From positions 1 through 64,000 of the forward strand of contig CAWIKL010000001.1 in NCBI GenBank assembly GCA_963836665.1: a DNA stretch of 64,000 nucleotides, read 5' to 3'. A program made the position numbers and the translations under genes. Position 1 is the first letter of the stretch. Each line of letters begins with the position of its first letter. A model generated the notes under the pieces. That model saw nothing but the letters and a program-made list of their open reading frames with translations, did not search any database and was not told where the DNA came from. Below are positions 15,866 to 24,153 of the stretch, piece after piece. The DNA comes from JAICSD01 sp963836665 (GTDB lineage: Bacteria > Acidobacteriota > Vicinamibacteria > Vicinamibacterales > 2-12-FULL-66-21).

Positions 15866-18535
15866 ATGTCCCTCCCGGCCGGAACTCGCCTCGGCGCGTA
15901 CCAGATCGTCTCGCTTCTCGGCGCCGGCGGCATGGGCGAAGTCTATCGCGCCCGCGACGCAAAATTGCAGCGCGACGTCGCGATCAAGATCCTGCCGTCG
16001 TTGTTCGCGCGCGATTCCGAGCGGCTCGCACGCTTCGAGCGCGAAGCCCGTACCCTCGCTGCGCTGAATCATCCGCACATCGCACAGGCGTATGGCCTCG
16101 TCGATCTGCCTGCGGAAGCAGGCAGTCATGGCCTGGTGCTGGAGTTCGTCGACGGCGAAGATCTGTCGGAACGGATTCGCCTGCACGGACGGATTCCGCT
16201 CGACGAGGCCTTGGCGATCGCGGCGCAGGTCGTTGAAGCTCTTGAGGCAGCGCACGAACAGGGAATCATCCACCGCGATTTGAAACCCGCGAACATCAAG
16301 CTCCGCGTCGACGGCCAGGCGAAGGTCCTCGACTTCGGGCTGGCCAAGGCGCTGGCGCCCGTCGATCCCGCCGGGCGCGACGTAAACATCGAGAATTCCC
16401 CGACGATCACGAGCCCGTTCCAGCTGTCACAGCTCGGCGTTGTGCTCGGCACCGCCGCGTACATGTCTCCGGAACAGGCGAAAGGCAAGCCGGTCGATAA
16501 GCGCGCCGACATCTGGGCGTTCGGCTGCGTGTTCTACGAGATGCTGGCGGGGCGACGCCCCTTCGCCGGTGAGGACGTGACCGACACGCTCGCCGCGATC
16601 GTCCGCGCGGATCCCGACTGGTCCTGCCTGCCACCTGAAACACCGGCTGGGGTGCGCACGCTGCTGCGCCGGTGCCTGGAAAAGGATCGCCGTGAGCGGC
16701 TGCCCGATATCGGCGCGGCACGGCTTGAACTCCGGGACGCGTTGCACCCCGTCGGCGGCGGCGCGGCGCCTCCCGTACCGGCACCACGCGGGCGTGGCGG
16801 CCCGTTGCCATGGCTGCTGTTCGCGGCTGCCGTGATCGCCGCGCTCGCCGCGATCGGACACGATGTCCTGATGCGGCCGGCCACGGATGTGCGCACCTAC
16901 AAGTCCGTCATCCTCCCGCCCGCCGCCCTCTCGGGCGCACCGGCGCTCCGCCTGCAGGTGTCGCCCGACGGTCGACGCCTCGCATTCGTCGCCCCGGACG
17001 AGGCCGGGCGGCCTCTGCTATGGGTGCGGCCGCTGGACGGCTTTGCCGCGCAGGCGCTGAACGGAACCGTCAACGCCGTGGCGCCGTTCTGGTCAGCCGA
17101 CAGCCGCTGGCTGGCATTCTTCGCGGACGGCAAGCTGAAGAAGATCGAGATCGCCACCGGGACCATCACGACGCTCTGCGACGCGATACCGGGGCCCCCT
17201 GGTAGCTGGAACCGTGATGACGTCATCATCTTTACCAGCACGAATGGCCTGAGCCGGGTGCCGGCGGCGGGTGGCAAGCCCGAAGCGCTGACCCGGCTGG
17301 CGGCAGGAGAGCTCACGCACATCTGTCCATTCTTCCTGCCCGACGGCCACCATTTTCTGTATACCGCGATCGCTGCCGGGGCGACACGCGGCGTCTTCGC
17401 TGGATCGCTCGATTCTGCGGAGGTTACGCGCCTGCTCGATGACCCGACCAACGCGGTGTATGCCGATCGGCGCCTGCTGTTCCTGCGGGATGGGACGTTG
17501 ATGGCGCAGCCCTTCGATCCTGATACCCGGAGGCTGTCGGGGGCGGCGGTCCCGATCGCCGAGCCTGTGCTGACGAATTTCGGGACCGGCACCGGTGCGT
17601 TCTCGGTGTCCCAGAATGGCGTGCTCGTGTACCAGACGGGCAACTACGCCGGCACCCAGTTGGTGTGGTACGACCGTGCGGGACACGCCCTCGGGACGCT
17701 CGGTGAGCCGAAGGGCTACCGCGACGTCCAGATGTCGGCCGATGGCCGCTTCGTGTCGGTGACAGTATCGACCGCGGCCCAGAGCCGCGTGTGGGTCTTC
17801 GATGTGCTGCGCAACCTCGGTCGGCCGTTCACCGTTGACAATGAGGTCTCCCAGGCGGCGGTCTGGACGCCCGACGGTCAGTCGATCATCTACAGCGCAC
17901 GGCGCGGCGCCAGTTTCGACCTCTTCCGGAGATCGTCAACCGGTGGCGACAGCGAAACGCTGCTGCTGCACGACGATTTCACCAAGCTGCCGCTGGAGGT
18001 CACAGCAACAGCAAACGGGCTGACGCTGCTCTACCGCATACCGCGCGCCGCCGAAAGGGGCGAACTCTGGCTGCTGCCGCTCACCGGCGAGCGCACACCG
18101 CGCGCGCTCGCGCCGGGAAATGCCAACCAGGTCCCGGCCGCGGTCTCTCCGGATGGACGGTGGCTTGCCTACGCCGTCGACGAGGGCCCGCACCGCGAGG
18201 TCTACGTCACGTCGTTTCCCGACGGCAACGGCAACTGGCCCGTGTCGAGCGACGGCGGCGACAATCCGCGCTGGCGCGCCGATGGCAAGGAGCTGTTCTT
18301 CGCCGCCAACGATCGGCTGCTGGCCGTCGACGTGACCACCAGCGCGAACCAGTTCGCGGCCGGACCGGTGAAGGAGTTGTTTACGATGCGGGTTCCCGCG
18401 TCCGTGCTGGGCACGCGCGCGACCTATGCGCCGTCGCCCGACGGCCAGAAGTTCCTGGTCAACACGTATGATCAACGCGCAGAGGTGGTTCCGATCACGG
18501 TGGTCGTGAACTGGGCGAACGGCCTGCCGAAATGA
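15866..18535 (+). CDS. Transmembrane Ser/Thr protein kinase with PD40 beta-propeller
   Basis: This 889-residue Hanks-type kinase is cytoplasmic at the N-terminus. Visible motifs are the P-loop GAGGMGEVY (residues 19-27), Lys41 in VAIKIL, Glu60, HRDLKPANIKL (136-146), DFG (156-158) and MSPEQAKG. A transmembrane helix at about 311-336 (LPWLLFAAAVIAALAAIGHDVLM) leads to an extracytoplasmic TolB/WD40-like propeller (about 350-885) with repeated SPDGRxLAF / SADGRFV / SPDGRWLAY blades. This architecture is characteristic of acidobacterial kinases. A palindrome at 16106-16125 encodes an extra LPAEAGSH at residues 81-88, between two kinase beta strands. The ligand and targets are unknown. It begins only about 150 bp after the decayed integrase. 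Confidence 0.93.
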   Translation: MSLPAGTRLGAYQIVSLLGAGGMGEVYRARDAKLQRDVAIKILPSLFARDSERLARFEREARTLAALNHPHIAQAYGLVDLPAEAGSHGLVLEFVDGEDLSERIRLHGRIPLDEALAIAAQVVEALEAAHEQGIIHRDLKPANIKLRVDGQAKVLDFGLAKALAPVDPAGRDVNIENSPTITSPFQLSQLGVVLGTAAYMSPEQAKGKPVDKRADIWAFGCVFYEMLAGRRPFAGEDVTDTLAAIVRADPDWSCLPPETPAGVRTLLRRCLEKDRRERLPDIGAARLELRDALHPVGGGAAPPVPAPRGRGGPLPWLLFAAAVIAALAAIGHDVLMRPATDVRTYKSVILPPAALSGAPALRLQVSPDGRRLAFVAPDEAGRPLLWVRPLDGFAAQALNGTVNAVAPFWSADSRWLAFFADGKLKKIEIATGTITTLCDAIPGPPGSWNRDDVIIFTSTNGLSRVPAAGGKPEALTRLAAGELTHICPFFLPDGHHFLYTAIAAGATRGVFAGSLDSAEVTRLLDDPTNAVYADRRLLFLRDGTLMAQPFDPDTRRLSGAAVPIAEPVLTNFGTGTGAFSVSQNGVLVYQTGNYAGTQLVWYDRAGHALGTLGEPKGYRDVQMSADGRFVSVTVSTAAQSRVWVFDVLRNLGRPFTVDNEVSQAAVWTPDGQSIIYSARRGASFDLFRRSSTGGDSETLLLHDDFTKLPLEVTATANGLTLLYRIPRAAERGELWLLPLTGERTPRALAPGNANQVPAAVSPDGRWLAYAVDEGPHREVYVTSFPDGNGNWPVSSDGGDNPRWRADGKELFFAANDRLLAVDVTTSANQFAAGPVKELFTMRVPASVLGTRATYAPSPDGQKFLVNTYDQRAEVVPITVVVNWANGLPK
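16106..16125. repeat. REP-like palindrome inside the kinase gene
   Basis: CTGCCTGC-GGAA-GCAGGCAG is a perfect 8-bp stem with a GGAA loop, lying in frame within the kinase coding sequence. It encodes LPAEAGSH, which is absent from the usual kinase consensus at this point (YGLEE...LVMELV). I recall PAEAGSH peptides as recurrent in acidobacterial proteins, which would make this one copy of a dispersed palindromic repeat. No second copy is seen in this window. Confidence 0.65.
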
Positions 18536-18658
18536 CCGGCGCGGCCCATCACGGCGTCGTCCTGGCTCAACCAGGTCGAGCTCCGGATCGCCAAGATCGA
18601 GCGGGACGCGAAGCTCTGCTCGCCGTCCCGACAAAATGCGGGCCGGACTGATCGTCAG

Positions 18659-19073
18659 CTATTTGGTCAGTTCCTTGAGGAGAATCGCTGGCGTTGTCGC
18701 TCTCACTGGAGCACGTGCGTAGTCTCGAACATTCCGCGTGGCGATTGTGTTCGCGCCACAAGCGACAGCGGCGGCGACTTGCAGCGCGTCTTCGAAATCG
18801 CGCATCGGAAGGCTGGCCGCGTACCCGTACGCTCTCGGTCGACGTAGGCGCGACCTGCACGAACCGAAGAAGGTCGAGAACAAATGCCTTCGTGGCAGAC
18901 GAGCCTTTCTCTGAGGTGACGAGGTAATGAAAATTTGCGACGCCGTGCCACGCAATGAATCCCGTCGCCTGCCGTCGTTCGAGTGCGTCCAATAACTCTC
19001 CGGCAGAGGCCGCATAGGGGCGCCGATCGAGCGCGAAATCGATCAGAATGTCCGTGTCGACCAGCCAAATCAC
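18659..19073 (-). pseudogene. VapC-type PIN toxin with one-base frameshift
   Basis: The first frame gives a PIN N-terminus (MIWLVDTDILIDFAL with the catalytic Asp, about 85 residues). The frame then changes at about 18830-18836, and the second frame continues with AASLPMRDFEDALQVAAA and TRNVRDYARA to LLKELTK. The total of 415 bases is one more than needed for a 137-residue VapC. All active-site acidic residues survive over the two frames, so the lesion is recent or is an assembly error. It overlaps its antitoxin by four bases. If truly broken, the toxin is inactive and the antitoxin is left alone. Confidence 0.82.
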
Positions 19074-19291
19074 AGGTATTTCTTCGCCAGCAGTCGATAG
19101 CGTTTATCCGTCCGCCGCGCGCGCTTGAATCGGCCTCGCCATCGGGTCGAAAACGCGGGTGCCTCTGAGGCGCTGGCGTCACGCAAGGCCCGCTCGATCA
19201 GGCCCGACAGGGACGTCCCATGGCGTTGCGCGTATCGCTTCGCCTGTGGGACGACTTTCTCGTCCACGCTAATTGTGAGCTTGGCCTTCAT
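19070..19291 (-). CDS. VapB-type ribbon-helix-helix antitoxin
   Basis: This 73-residue protein starts MKAKLTISVDEKVVPQAKRYAQRHGTSLSGLIERAL. That is the strand-helix-helix pattern of ribbon-helix-helix antitoxins (DUF6364-like). The C-terminal half is basic (RWRGRFKRARRTDKRYRLL) and would contact the toxin or DNA. Its stop overlaps the ATG of the VapC gene by four bases (ATGA at 19070-19073). The region upstream (19292-19435) has no gene and should contain its promoter. Confidence 0.85.
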   Translation of the reverse strand: MKAKLTISVDEKVVPQAKRYAQRHGTSLSGLIERALRDASASEAPAFSTRWRGRFKRARRTDKRYRLLAKKYL

Positions 19292-19435
19292 GTCATCAGA
19301 TTCCTATACGTATGACTTTAGCATGTATACGTATCGTCGGAGTGGCAGTGGCACTTCTTGACGGCAGCAGGTCAAACGGAATAGATTCCGCGCACCCATT
19401 CCGGCTCGGCGAACCGGCCGACAGGCCCGGCGATT

Positions 19436-19521
19436 ATTTTCCGTTCCACAGCCTTTGCGGCATCGTCTTACGCCATTCCTCGTCGGTGACGTTCAGATAT
19501 CGCTGCGCCGTCTTCAGGGCG
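19436..19521 (-). pseudogene. Tyrosine recombinase C-terminal fragment
   Basis: Reading on the minus strand, this short segment encodes LKTAQRYLNVTDEEWRKTM and then PQRLWNGK with a stop. It matches the nucleophile-tyrosine box of the intact integrase (TQRYLNITDEELRKG). The upstream catalytic parts are missing. It is the scar of a third integrase and shows that this zone has received more than one element. Confidence 0.75.
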
Positions 19522-19573
19522 AGTCACCGGAGCCTGACCCGCCAGATTACGCTTGCTAGTCGGCTTGCTCTAA

Positions 19574-19591
19574 TATCCCAGAACTGGGATA
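19574..19591. promoter_or_regulatory. HigA-type operator palindrome
   Basis: TATCCCAG-AA-CTGGGATA is a perfect 18-base dyad located 5 bases before the ATG of the HigB remnant. Such dyads near the promoter are the usual operators of HigBA/XRE-antitoxin operons. It may be orphaned, because the XRE gene downstream is interrupted. Confidence 0.65.
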
Positions 19592-19596
19592 ATCTC

Positions 19597-19713
19597 ATGG
19601 GTGCGACCTGTCCTGGCCGCCGACGAGAAACCGCCGCATACGCGTTTCAGAAGAAATCTCCGTCCGGCATCCGGACGGCCAAACGGGATGTCGATGGCAA
19701 GCAAAAGCGCTGA
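19597..19713 (+). pseudogene. Internally deleted HigB (Gp49-like) toxin
   Basis: An open frame of only 38 residues ends in AYAFQKKSPSGIRTAKRDVD, which is the C-terminal signature of phage-derived Gp49-like/HigB toxins (normally about 110 residues). The start codon and the operator before it remain, but the RelE-like core between them is gone, so a large in-frame deletion is likely. It overlaps the start of the HigA gene, as in intact HigBA operons. Confidence 0.7.
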
Positions 19714-19805
19714 AGGGCAGGAACCGGTAACCCGTGGGACCGGAAAGCTGTTCGCGGATCTCGGGTTTCCCGATGCGGCGGAGCGGCAGGTCAGGCTGCG
19801 CCTAG
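19694..19805 (+). pseudogene. HigA/XRE antitoxin, 5' part (split by IS)
   Basis: The frame encodes MASKSAEGQEPVTRGTGKLF and continues ADLGFPDAAERQVRLRLA, the usual N-terminus of the XRE antitoxins paired with Gp49-like toxins. It is cut at CTA-G by the insertion sequence. The remainder continues in frame at 21250-21486 once the IS and one CTAG are removed. An ATG at 19688 is an alternative start. Confidence 0.85.
19802..19805. repeat. Left CTAG target-site duplication
   Basis: CTAG here and at 21250-21253 flanks the IS exactly. Removing one copy plus the IS restores the HigA reading frame. The TAG complementary to this CTAG also forms the stop codon of the transposase. Confidence 0.85.
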
Positions 19806-21184
19806 CAGCCCGTGGCACAAGTCGCGCTTCGTATGAACAACGGCGACTGCGTGAAGGTCCCGCGCACGGCGGTGCGTTGGGCGTGGAACGCGTGAGTGAC
19901 CGCCGCTGAACGTCGCCTCGGGTCGATGATCACCCATAGCGTCGCCAACAGCGCGGCGACTCGGCCCTGGAGGCCCCGCGGTGTGCCCACGCCACAGATG
20001 GTCCGCATGAGGAGGCCGAGATTGAACCCGCCAACATGCACGAGTAGGCGTTTCAGGATGTTTCGGTGACCGCGGAGATGCGTCCGGCGCATCCCGCCAG
20101 TGCCGTAGATGTGGGCGAACGTCCGTTCGAGCAACTCGCCGCGGCAGCGGAGTAACCTGAGGCCGCGCGGTCCGCGGATCCGTCGCCGGTTGGCGTAGAC
20201 CGCATCGCGCGCCTCCGCCTTGTGCCGCCAGTGCCGCCGTCCTCGGTCCGGCTCCGAGATGTAGGTGCGGATGCCGCGTCGCGTCAGGTCGACCAACCGG
20301 TCATTACTGTGAAACCCTTTGTCGGTGACTAACGCGCGGAACCCGTCGCTGGCGGGCAGCACGGCCGTGAGATGGTCCGCGGCCTGGCGCAACGTCTCCT
20401 GCATTGTGGTGGTGTCGCCGTCATCCGCATCTTGGAGGGTCACGGCCACGACGGCCCCGGTGTCGAGATCGACGGCGTGCTCGGCTTTGTGGGCCAAGTG
20501 GGTGCGACCGTCTTTCATCTTCGTGATCTTGGCGTCCGGATCATGGGGATGCGTCCAATCGTCATTCGAGCCCTTCTTCTTTCGCTTCCGATCGATCCGC
20601 GCGAGATCGGCCCGCGTGGGTGTCCCGATGCCCGACGCCTTCGCCAACCCGGTCAAGAACTCCTGATAGCCCTCGCCGGTGTCGCGCCGGACGATGGTCC
20701 GCAGGGCTGCATTCGCTTCCAGCGTCGTGCCGTCCACGCCGAGGGTCGTGCCCTTGAGCAGCTTCGCCGCCGCGAGGTAGTCCAGCACCCAGAGGAAGAC
20801 GGTTTGATGGGTCTCGAGATCGATGAGGCGTCGCGTGCGCGAGATCGTCGAGTGATCGGGCGCGGACTCGTGTAACGCCAGCCCGAGGAAATCGCGCAAC
20901 GCCAGCGAATCCGCCGCCCGCCACGCGATCCCGCGCTCGGAGTCGAGTCCTTCGAAGTAGCCGACCAGCAGGAGCCGGAAGTACAGACCGGGCGCCAGGC
21001 TCGGCCGGCCCATGCGGGCGGCGTAGAATCTCTGGCAGGCGCCCTCGACAAACCGATCGAAGTCACCCACGCGGAGGAGGTCGTTCAGGCGCCGATAGAA
21101 CGGGTGCGACGGGGCGACCGGCAGGTCGGTGGTCGGCACCCACAGCTCGGTGGCACGCTGACGCTTGCGTTTCCCCATCGACAT
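19802..21184 (-). CDS. IS1182-like DDE transposase
   Basis: This 460-residue transposase has an N-terminal DUF772-type domain (RLNDLLRVGDFDRFVEGACQ, then ARMGRPSLAPGLYFRLLLVGYFEG) and the catalytic core of the IS4/IS5/IS1182 superfamily. Asp lies in GVDGTTLEANA, a second Asp in VTDKGFHSND, and a Glu in GELLERTFAHIYGTGG. KMKDGRTHLAHKAEHAVD is a family landmark. The ATG at 21179-21181 is an alternative start. The stop codon TAG (19802-19804 on the other strand) lies in the target duplication, not in the element, so every copy depends on the target for termination. The gene seems intact, so the element may still be active. Confidence 0.88.
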   Translation of the reverse strand: MSMGKRKRQRATELWVPTTDLPVAPSHPFYRRLNDLLRVGDFDRFVEGACQRFYAARMGRPSLAPGLYFRLLLVGYFEGLDSERGIAWRAADSLALRDFLGLALHESAPDHSTISRTRRLIDLETHQTVFLWVLDYLAAAKLLKGTTLGVDGTTLEANAALRTIVRRDTGEGYQEFLTGLAKASGIGTPTRADLARIDRKRKKKGSNDDWTHPHDPDAKITKMKDGRTHLAHKAEHAVDLDTGAVVAVTLQDADDGDTTTMQETLRQAADHLTAVLPASDGFRALVTDKGFHSNDRLVDLTRRGIRTYISEPDRGRRHWRHKAEARDAVYANRRRIRGPRGLRLLRCRGELLERTFAHIYGTGGMRRTHLRGHRNILKRLLVHVGGFNLGLLMRTICGVGTPRGLQGRVAALLATLWVIIDPRRRSAAVTHAFHAQRTAVRGTFTQSPLFIRSATCATGC

Positions 21185-21249
21185 GCGCGCAGTGTAGTAC
21201 GACCCAGGGAGCCTGTCGATCTCAATTCATGCACTTGCACCACGGGCTG
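19806..21249 (-). mobile_element. Insertion sequence (IS1182-like), 1,444 bp
   Basis: The ends are related inverted repeats: the left begins CAGCCCGTGGCACAAGT, and the right in reverse complement begins CAGCCCGTGGTGCAAGT (15 of 17 identical). CTAG flanks both ends, and the interrupted XRE gene can be rebuilt precisely, so the boundaries are accurate. It carries one transposase gene on the minus strand. Confidence 0.9.
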
Positions 21250-21486
21250 CTAGCGTATGCGTTGAATCAGGAGCTTGAAGCGCACAAGATCTCGCAGGCC
21301 GATGCCGCCAAGGTGCTCGGAGTGACGCAGCCGAAGGTTTCTGCGCTTCGTCGCTACAAGCTGGAGGGCTTCTCCGTCGAACGCCTGATGAATCTGTTGA
21401 CGGCGCTCGACCAGGACATCGAGATCGTGATTCGACGCAAGCCTCGCTCACGTAAGACTGGGCGGATCAGTGTCGTCGCTGCCTAA
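21250..21486 (+). pseudogene. HigA/XRE antitoxin, 3' part (split by IS)
   Basis: After the CTAG duplicate the frame reads AYALNQELEAHKISQADAAK, then VLGVTQPKVSALRRYKLEGFSVERLMNLLTALDQDIEIVIRRKPR. This is the helix-turn-helix and C-terminal half of the XRE/HigA antitoxin begun at 19694. The rebuilt protein would have about 114 residues, normal for the family. The ATG at 21229 lies within the IS end and is not a genuine start, although it could drive expression of an isolated HTH domain. Confidence 0.88.
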
Positions 21487-21550
21487 TCCCCAACTCGCAA
21501 TGGCGCCGATCCGCTCCCCATACCGCTGAGCTGGTATGATGGTGCACATT

Positions 21551-21829
21551 ATGAGTATCGTTGTCCGCTTCAGTCCCATCGCTCTCACTGCCAAGAAGTA
21601 CGACGAGACGATTCGCCAAATCAAGAACGCCGGCGAATGGCCACCGGCCGGGCTCGACTACCACGTCTGTTTCGGTTCGGATGGCCACCTTAACGTCAGC
21701 GAGATCTGGAACTCGCGGGAGCAGTTCGAAGCCTTCGGCGAGCGTCTCATGCCGATCCTCGCCGGCGCCGGCATCCAGTTCACCAACCCGCCGGACATCT
21801 TCGAGGTTCACAGCATCATCAAGAGCTGA
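21551..21829 (+). CDS. Small hypothetical protein, possible ferredoxin-like dimeric barrel
   Basis: The 92-residue form starting MSIVVRFSPIALTAKKYDET is preferred; an ATG 15 bases upstream is also possible. The pattern of a first strand, helix (YDETIRQIKNAG), strands with YHVCFGSDGHLNVSEIW, helix (SREQFEAFGERLMPIL) and last strand (DIFEVHSI) is like antibiotic-biosynthesis-monooxygenase or stress-response dimeric alpha-beta barrels. No catalytic residues can be named. It stands alone between the broken higA and a decayed cupin gene. Confidence 0.65.
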   Translation: MSIVVRFSPIALTAKKYDETIRQIKNAGEWPPAGLDYHVCFGSDGHLNVSEIWNSREQFEAFGERLMPILAGAGIQFTNPPDIFEVHSIIKS

Positions 21830-22012
21830 CCATCGGGCGCTGCGACCCGATCGAGAATCGTCAATCGTTCGGGCAGCGACCGCCGCACCGTCGGCGACCT
21901 CCGCTCAGCAGCACACCCACTATTGCCGCTCAAATCGGAACTGTTCCGATAGTCAACGATGTGAGGCAAGACCGTCCCGCCTTGAGCCACGTGCTGCGGC
22001 GTCTATCGCGAC

Positions 22013-22417
22013 TCATTCAAACCGCGTCACGTGACTTCTTCGGCAGCGAGCGGCGCACCAACACAACGAGATGGACACCCGGGCCAACCGTCCCCGCGGT
22101 AGCGCCCAAGCAGGGTGCCAACCGTGACGATCACTCGAAACAGCGCGGCTTGAATCGGCCGCGGCATGATGAGTCTCTAGGGGCCGCGCGTAGCCTTCGA
22201 ACACCAGGGGTTCATTCCCGTCGTTCCACCACCGGTGGGCCGATCCGCGAGGGACCGACACCCGCTCTCCCGGGCCTGCGGTGAATCGGCGACCATGGAG
22301 CACAGCCGATAGCGTGCCGGATCTGACGAATCCTTCCTCATCCTCTGCGACGTGAATATGGAGGGGAGGTCCTTGCCGATTCTCGATCATCAACTCGCGA
22401 ACATCGCTGTAGGCCAT
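22013..22417 (-). pseudogene. Cupin-domain protein, probably truncated
   Basis: The first 75 residues form a cupin: PPLHIHVAEDEEGFVRSGTL with metal-ligand His and Glu residues, PGERVSVPRGSAHRWWN, and FEGYARPLET. After about residue 82 the sequence turns into low-complexity, shadow-frame-like residues with Cys and Arg clusters. Related cupins continue for another 60-80 residues with a second conserved helical region. I infer a frameshift or deletion near 22170, so the gene is probably broken, or encodes a very short cupin with a random tail. Confidence 0.6.
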
Positions 22418-22689
22418 CAGACGCTCCGGTTTTGATGGGCGCCCAGGCTTCCCTTCTAGGCCATCCGATTCGACGAGTCACATCATAAGCCGTGGCCAGA
22501 CTCAGCTGGCTTGGGGGGTGATCAGGTTCATGCCCGGCGGCTGGGACGCGTGTACCCGGTTGGCGGATTCACGTCACCGGCGCCAAGCGAGCGCCGGGCC
22601 TTGATCTGGCGGTGGGCGTCCGGAATCGCAAGCTCCCGAGGCCGCGCCCGCGTTAGAGTCCCGCCGGATCTATAGTTCCTGTTGCACCG

Positions 22690-23046
22690 ATGACGGCAAA
22701 GCCGTTCGCACGGCAGCTTCGGCGTGTGCGGAGAGTCTGTCTGTCGCTGCCCGGCGCGACGGAGAAGCTGTCGCACGGGGAGCCGACGTTCTTCGTCCAC
22801 AAGCGCGTCTTCGCCGGGTTCTCGAACAACCATCACGGTGACGGGCACGTGGCCGTGGTGCTCCCCGCGTCGCCGGGGCTGCAGGAGGCGCTCGTCGAAG
22901 AGGCGCCGCACGCGTATTACAGGCCGGCGTACGTCGGCGCCGCAGGCTGGATCGGCGTCGAGCTTGATCAGGTCAGCGACGAGGCGCTTGAGTCCCACAT
23001 CCGACAGGCCTGGCAGCTGATCGTGAACAAAGCTGGAACACGCTGA
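22690..23046 (+). CDS. MmcQ/YjbR-family protein
   Basis: This 118-residue single-domain protein has the conserved pattern of the family: LSLPGATEKLSHGEPTFFV, FAGFSNNHHGDGHVAVVLPAS, AYYRPAYVGAAGWIGVELD and IRQAWQLI near the end. The fold is a CyaY-like DNA-binding domain, and the biochemical role of the family is poorly known. It stands alone in a zone of gene fragments. Confidence 0.88.
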   Translation: MTAKPFARQLRRVRRVCLSLPGATEKLSHGEPTFFVHKRVFAGFSNNHHGDGHVAVVLPASPGLQEALVEEAPHAYYRPAYVGAAGWIGVELDQVSDEALESHIRQAWQLIVNKAGTR

Positions 23047-23095
23047 CCTCGCTCGATCTGTTCGCGAACGATGTCGCGTTGGTCGCATTCGGACG

Positions 23096-23247
23096 AAGTT
23101 CCTCAAGACCCATTCGCTCGAAGAGATTTGCGCCGATGACGACTTCGTCGCCGCCGCACGCGATAGAACCACCGGCCGCAAGGTGTCGCTCTGAAGCTGG
23201 CATATCTGCTCGACACAGGCATCGTTTCGCCGCGATCGCCCATGTGA
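23096..23247 (+). pseudogene. Possible VapBC remnant
   Basis: Two short pieces are suggestive. One frame ends in ARDRTTGRKVSL and a stop, like an antitoxin C-terminus. Directly after it comes LKLAYLLDTGIVSPRSPM, which resembles the first strand and Asp of a VapC toxin before an early stop. The evidence is short and could be chance. Confidence 0.3.
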
Positions 23248-23304
23248 ACGGGCTCGTGCTCGCGGTCATCAACGATAACTGGGCCAGCGAGCGACCGCGC
23301 TACG

Positions 23305-23838
23305 CTAATATCGAGGCGCGTATTTCGTGAACACGAAGTCATTCGCTTTCACCCGCGTGTGGCAGGTGTAGCCGCACGCTGAGCCAGTCCCGACTGGCGT
23401 GAAGCTATGGGATCCAGGGTTGTACGTGAACTGGGCATAGCCCCAACCGCCTGAATCAGCGAATCGCTTCGAGTCTTTGACCATGAACGAGACGGACTTC
23501 AGTGTGTTCGGTACCTCGACCGGGTATGGCGACACGCTATTGCTCTGTTTCAGCCAATCAATCTTGGTCATCATCGCGCCGTCAGGAACAGGTTTGCCGT
23601 TCCCCGGAATGCCGTCTTTGAGGGCCTGGATCATCACGGCATTGCCTAGGATGGCCTTCAACTCTTCCGGGGTCTGACTCGGGGCGATCGTCTGCCACGT
23701 GTCGTACTCCTTGAACTCCGCGAACGAGAGACCGTTTGGCACTTTCACGCTGGACCGGTCCTGTGCCGCCAGACTCAGCGTCGCGATGAAAATGGACGCT
23801 GCGAGTACGACGAGCGCCGCGATGTGACCACGCTTCAT
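23305..23838 (-). CDS. Exported cytochrome P460-family protein
   Basis: The 177-residue protein has a signal peptide (GHIAALVVLAASIFIATLSLAAQ). The mature part has the P460 layout: FKEYDTWQTIAPSQT near the start, AVMIQALKDG, MMTKIDWLKQS, VSFMVKDSKRFADSGGWGYAQF and the C-terminal haem-binding motif CGYTCHTRVKANDFVFTKY (CxxCH at about residues 157-161). P460 proteins have c-type haem, often crosslinked to a Lys, and some oxidise hydroxylamine or bind NO; the function of this relative is unknown. The coding sequence looks less GC-rich than the core genes, consistent with transfer. Confidence 0.85.
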   Translation of the reverse strand: MKRGHIAALVVLAASIFIATLSLAAQDRSSVKVPNGLSFAEFKEYDTWQTIAPSQTPEELKAILGNAVMIQALKDGIPGNGKPVPDGAMMTKIDWLKQSNSVSPYPVEVPNTLKSVSFMVKDSKRFADSGGWGYAQFTYNPGSHSFTPVGTGSACGYTCHTRVKANDFVFTKYAPRY

Positions 23839-24153
23839 GTGAGTACCTCGTTACTTGTGTTACCGCGACGTCGCACGGATCGCGCCATCGGGGCAGAAGC
23901 GTATCAGCAATCCGTTTTCGGCTTTATAGCCCCATTTACGGCGCTCGACCAGGGTGCCCTCGCTCGACTCCGAACGCGGCACAACTCTCCGAGGCCTTGT
24001 CGGCTCGACGGTCCACGGCCTCAATGTCAACGACGGGATTGAAGACCGCGATAGGACGGTTCACGCTCGCGCGACGGCGGATGCGGAAGGGCGGGTGGGA
24101 CGGCGAGTCTGACGCGACGCAGTCCGCGCCACGACAGACTCGCCGTGTGAATG
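23839..24153. other. Intergenic region with hairpin
   Basis: About 315 bases lie between the P460 gene and the PEP-CTERM gene. No convincing gene is seen. The right part carries the 11-bp stem at 24101-24145, a terminator candidate for the PEP-CTERM unit. The left part should hold the P460 promoter. Confidence 0.5.
24101..24145 (-). terminator. 11-bp perfect stem downstream of the PEP-CTERM gene
   Basis: CGGCGAGTCTG (24101-24111) pairs exactly with CAGACTCGCCG (24135-24145) around a 23-base loop. It lies 9 bases beyond the stop codon of the minus-strand gene. No long T run follows, so termination strength is uncertain. Confidence 0.55.
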
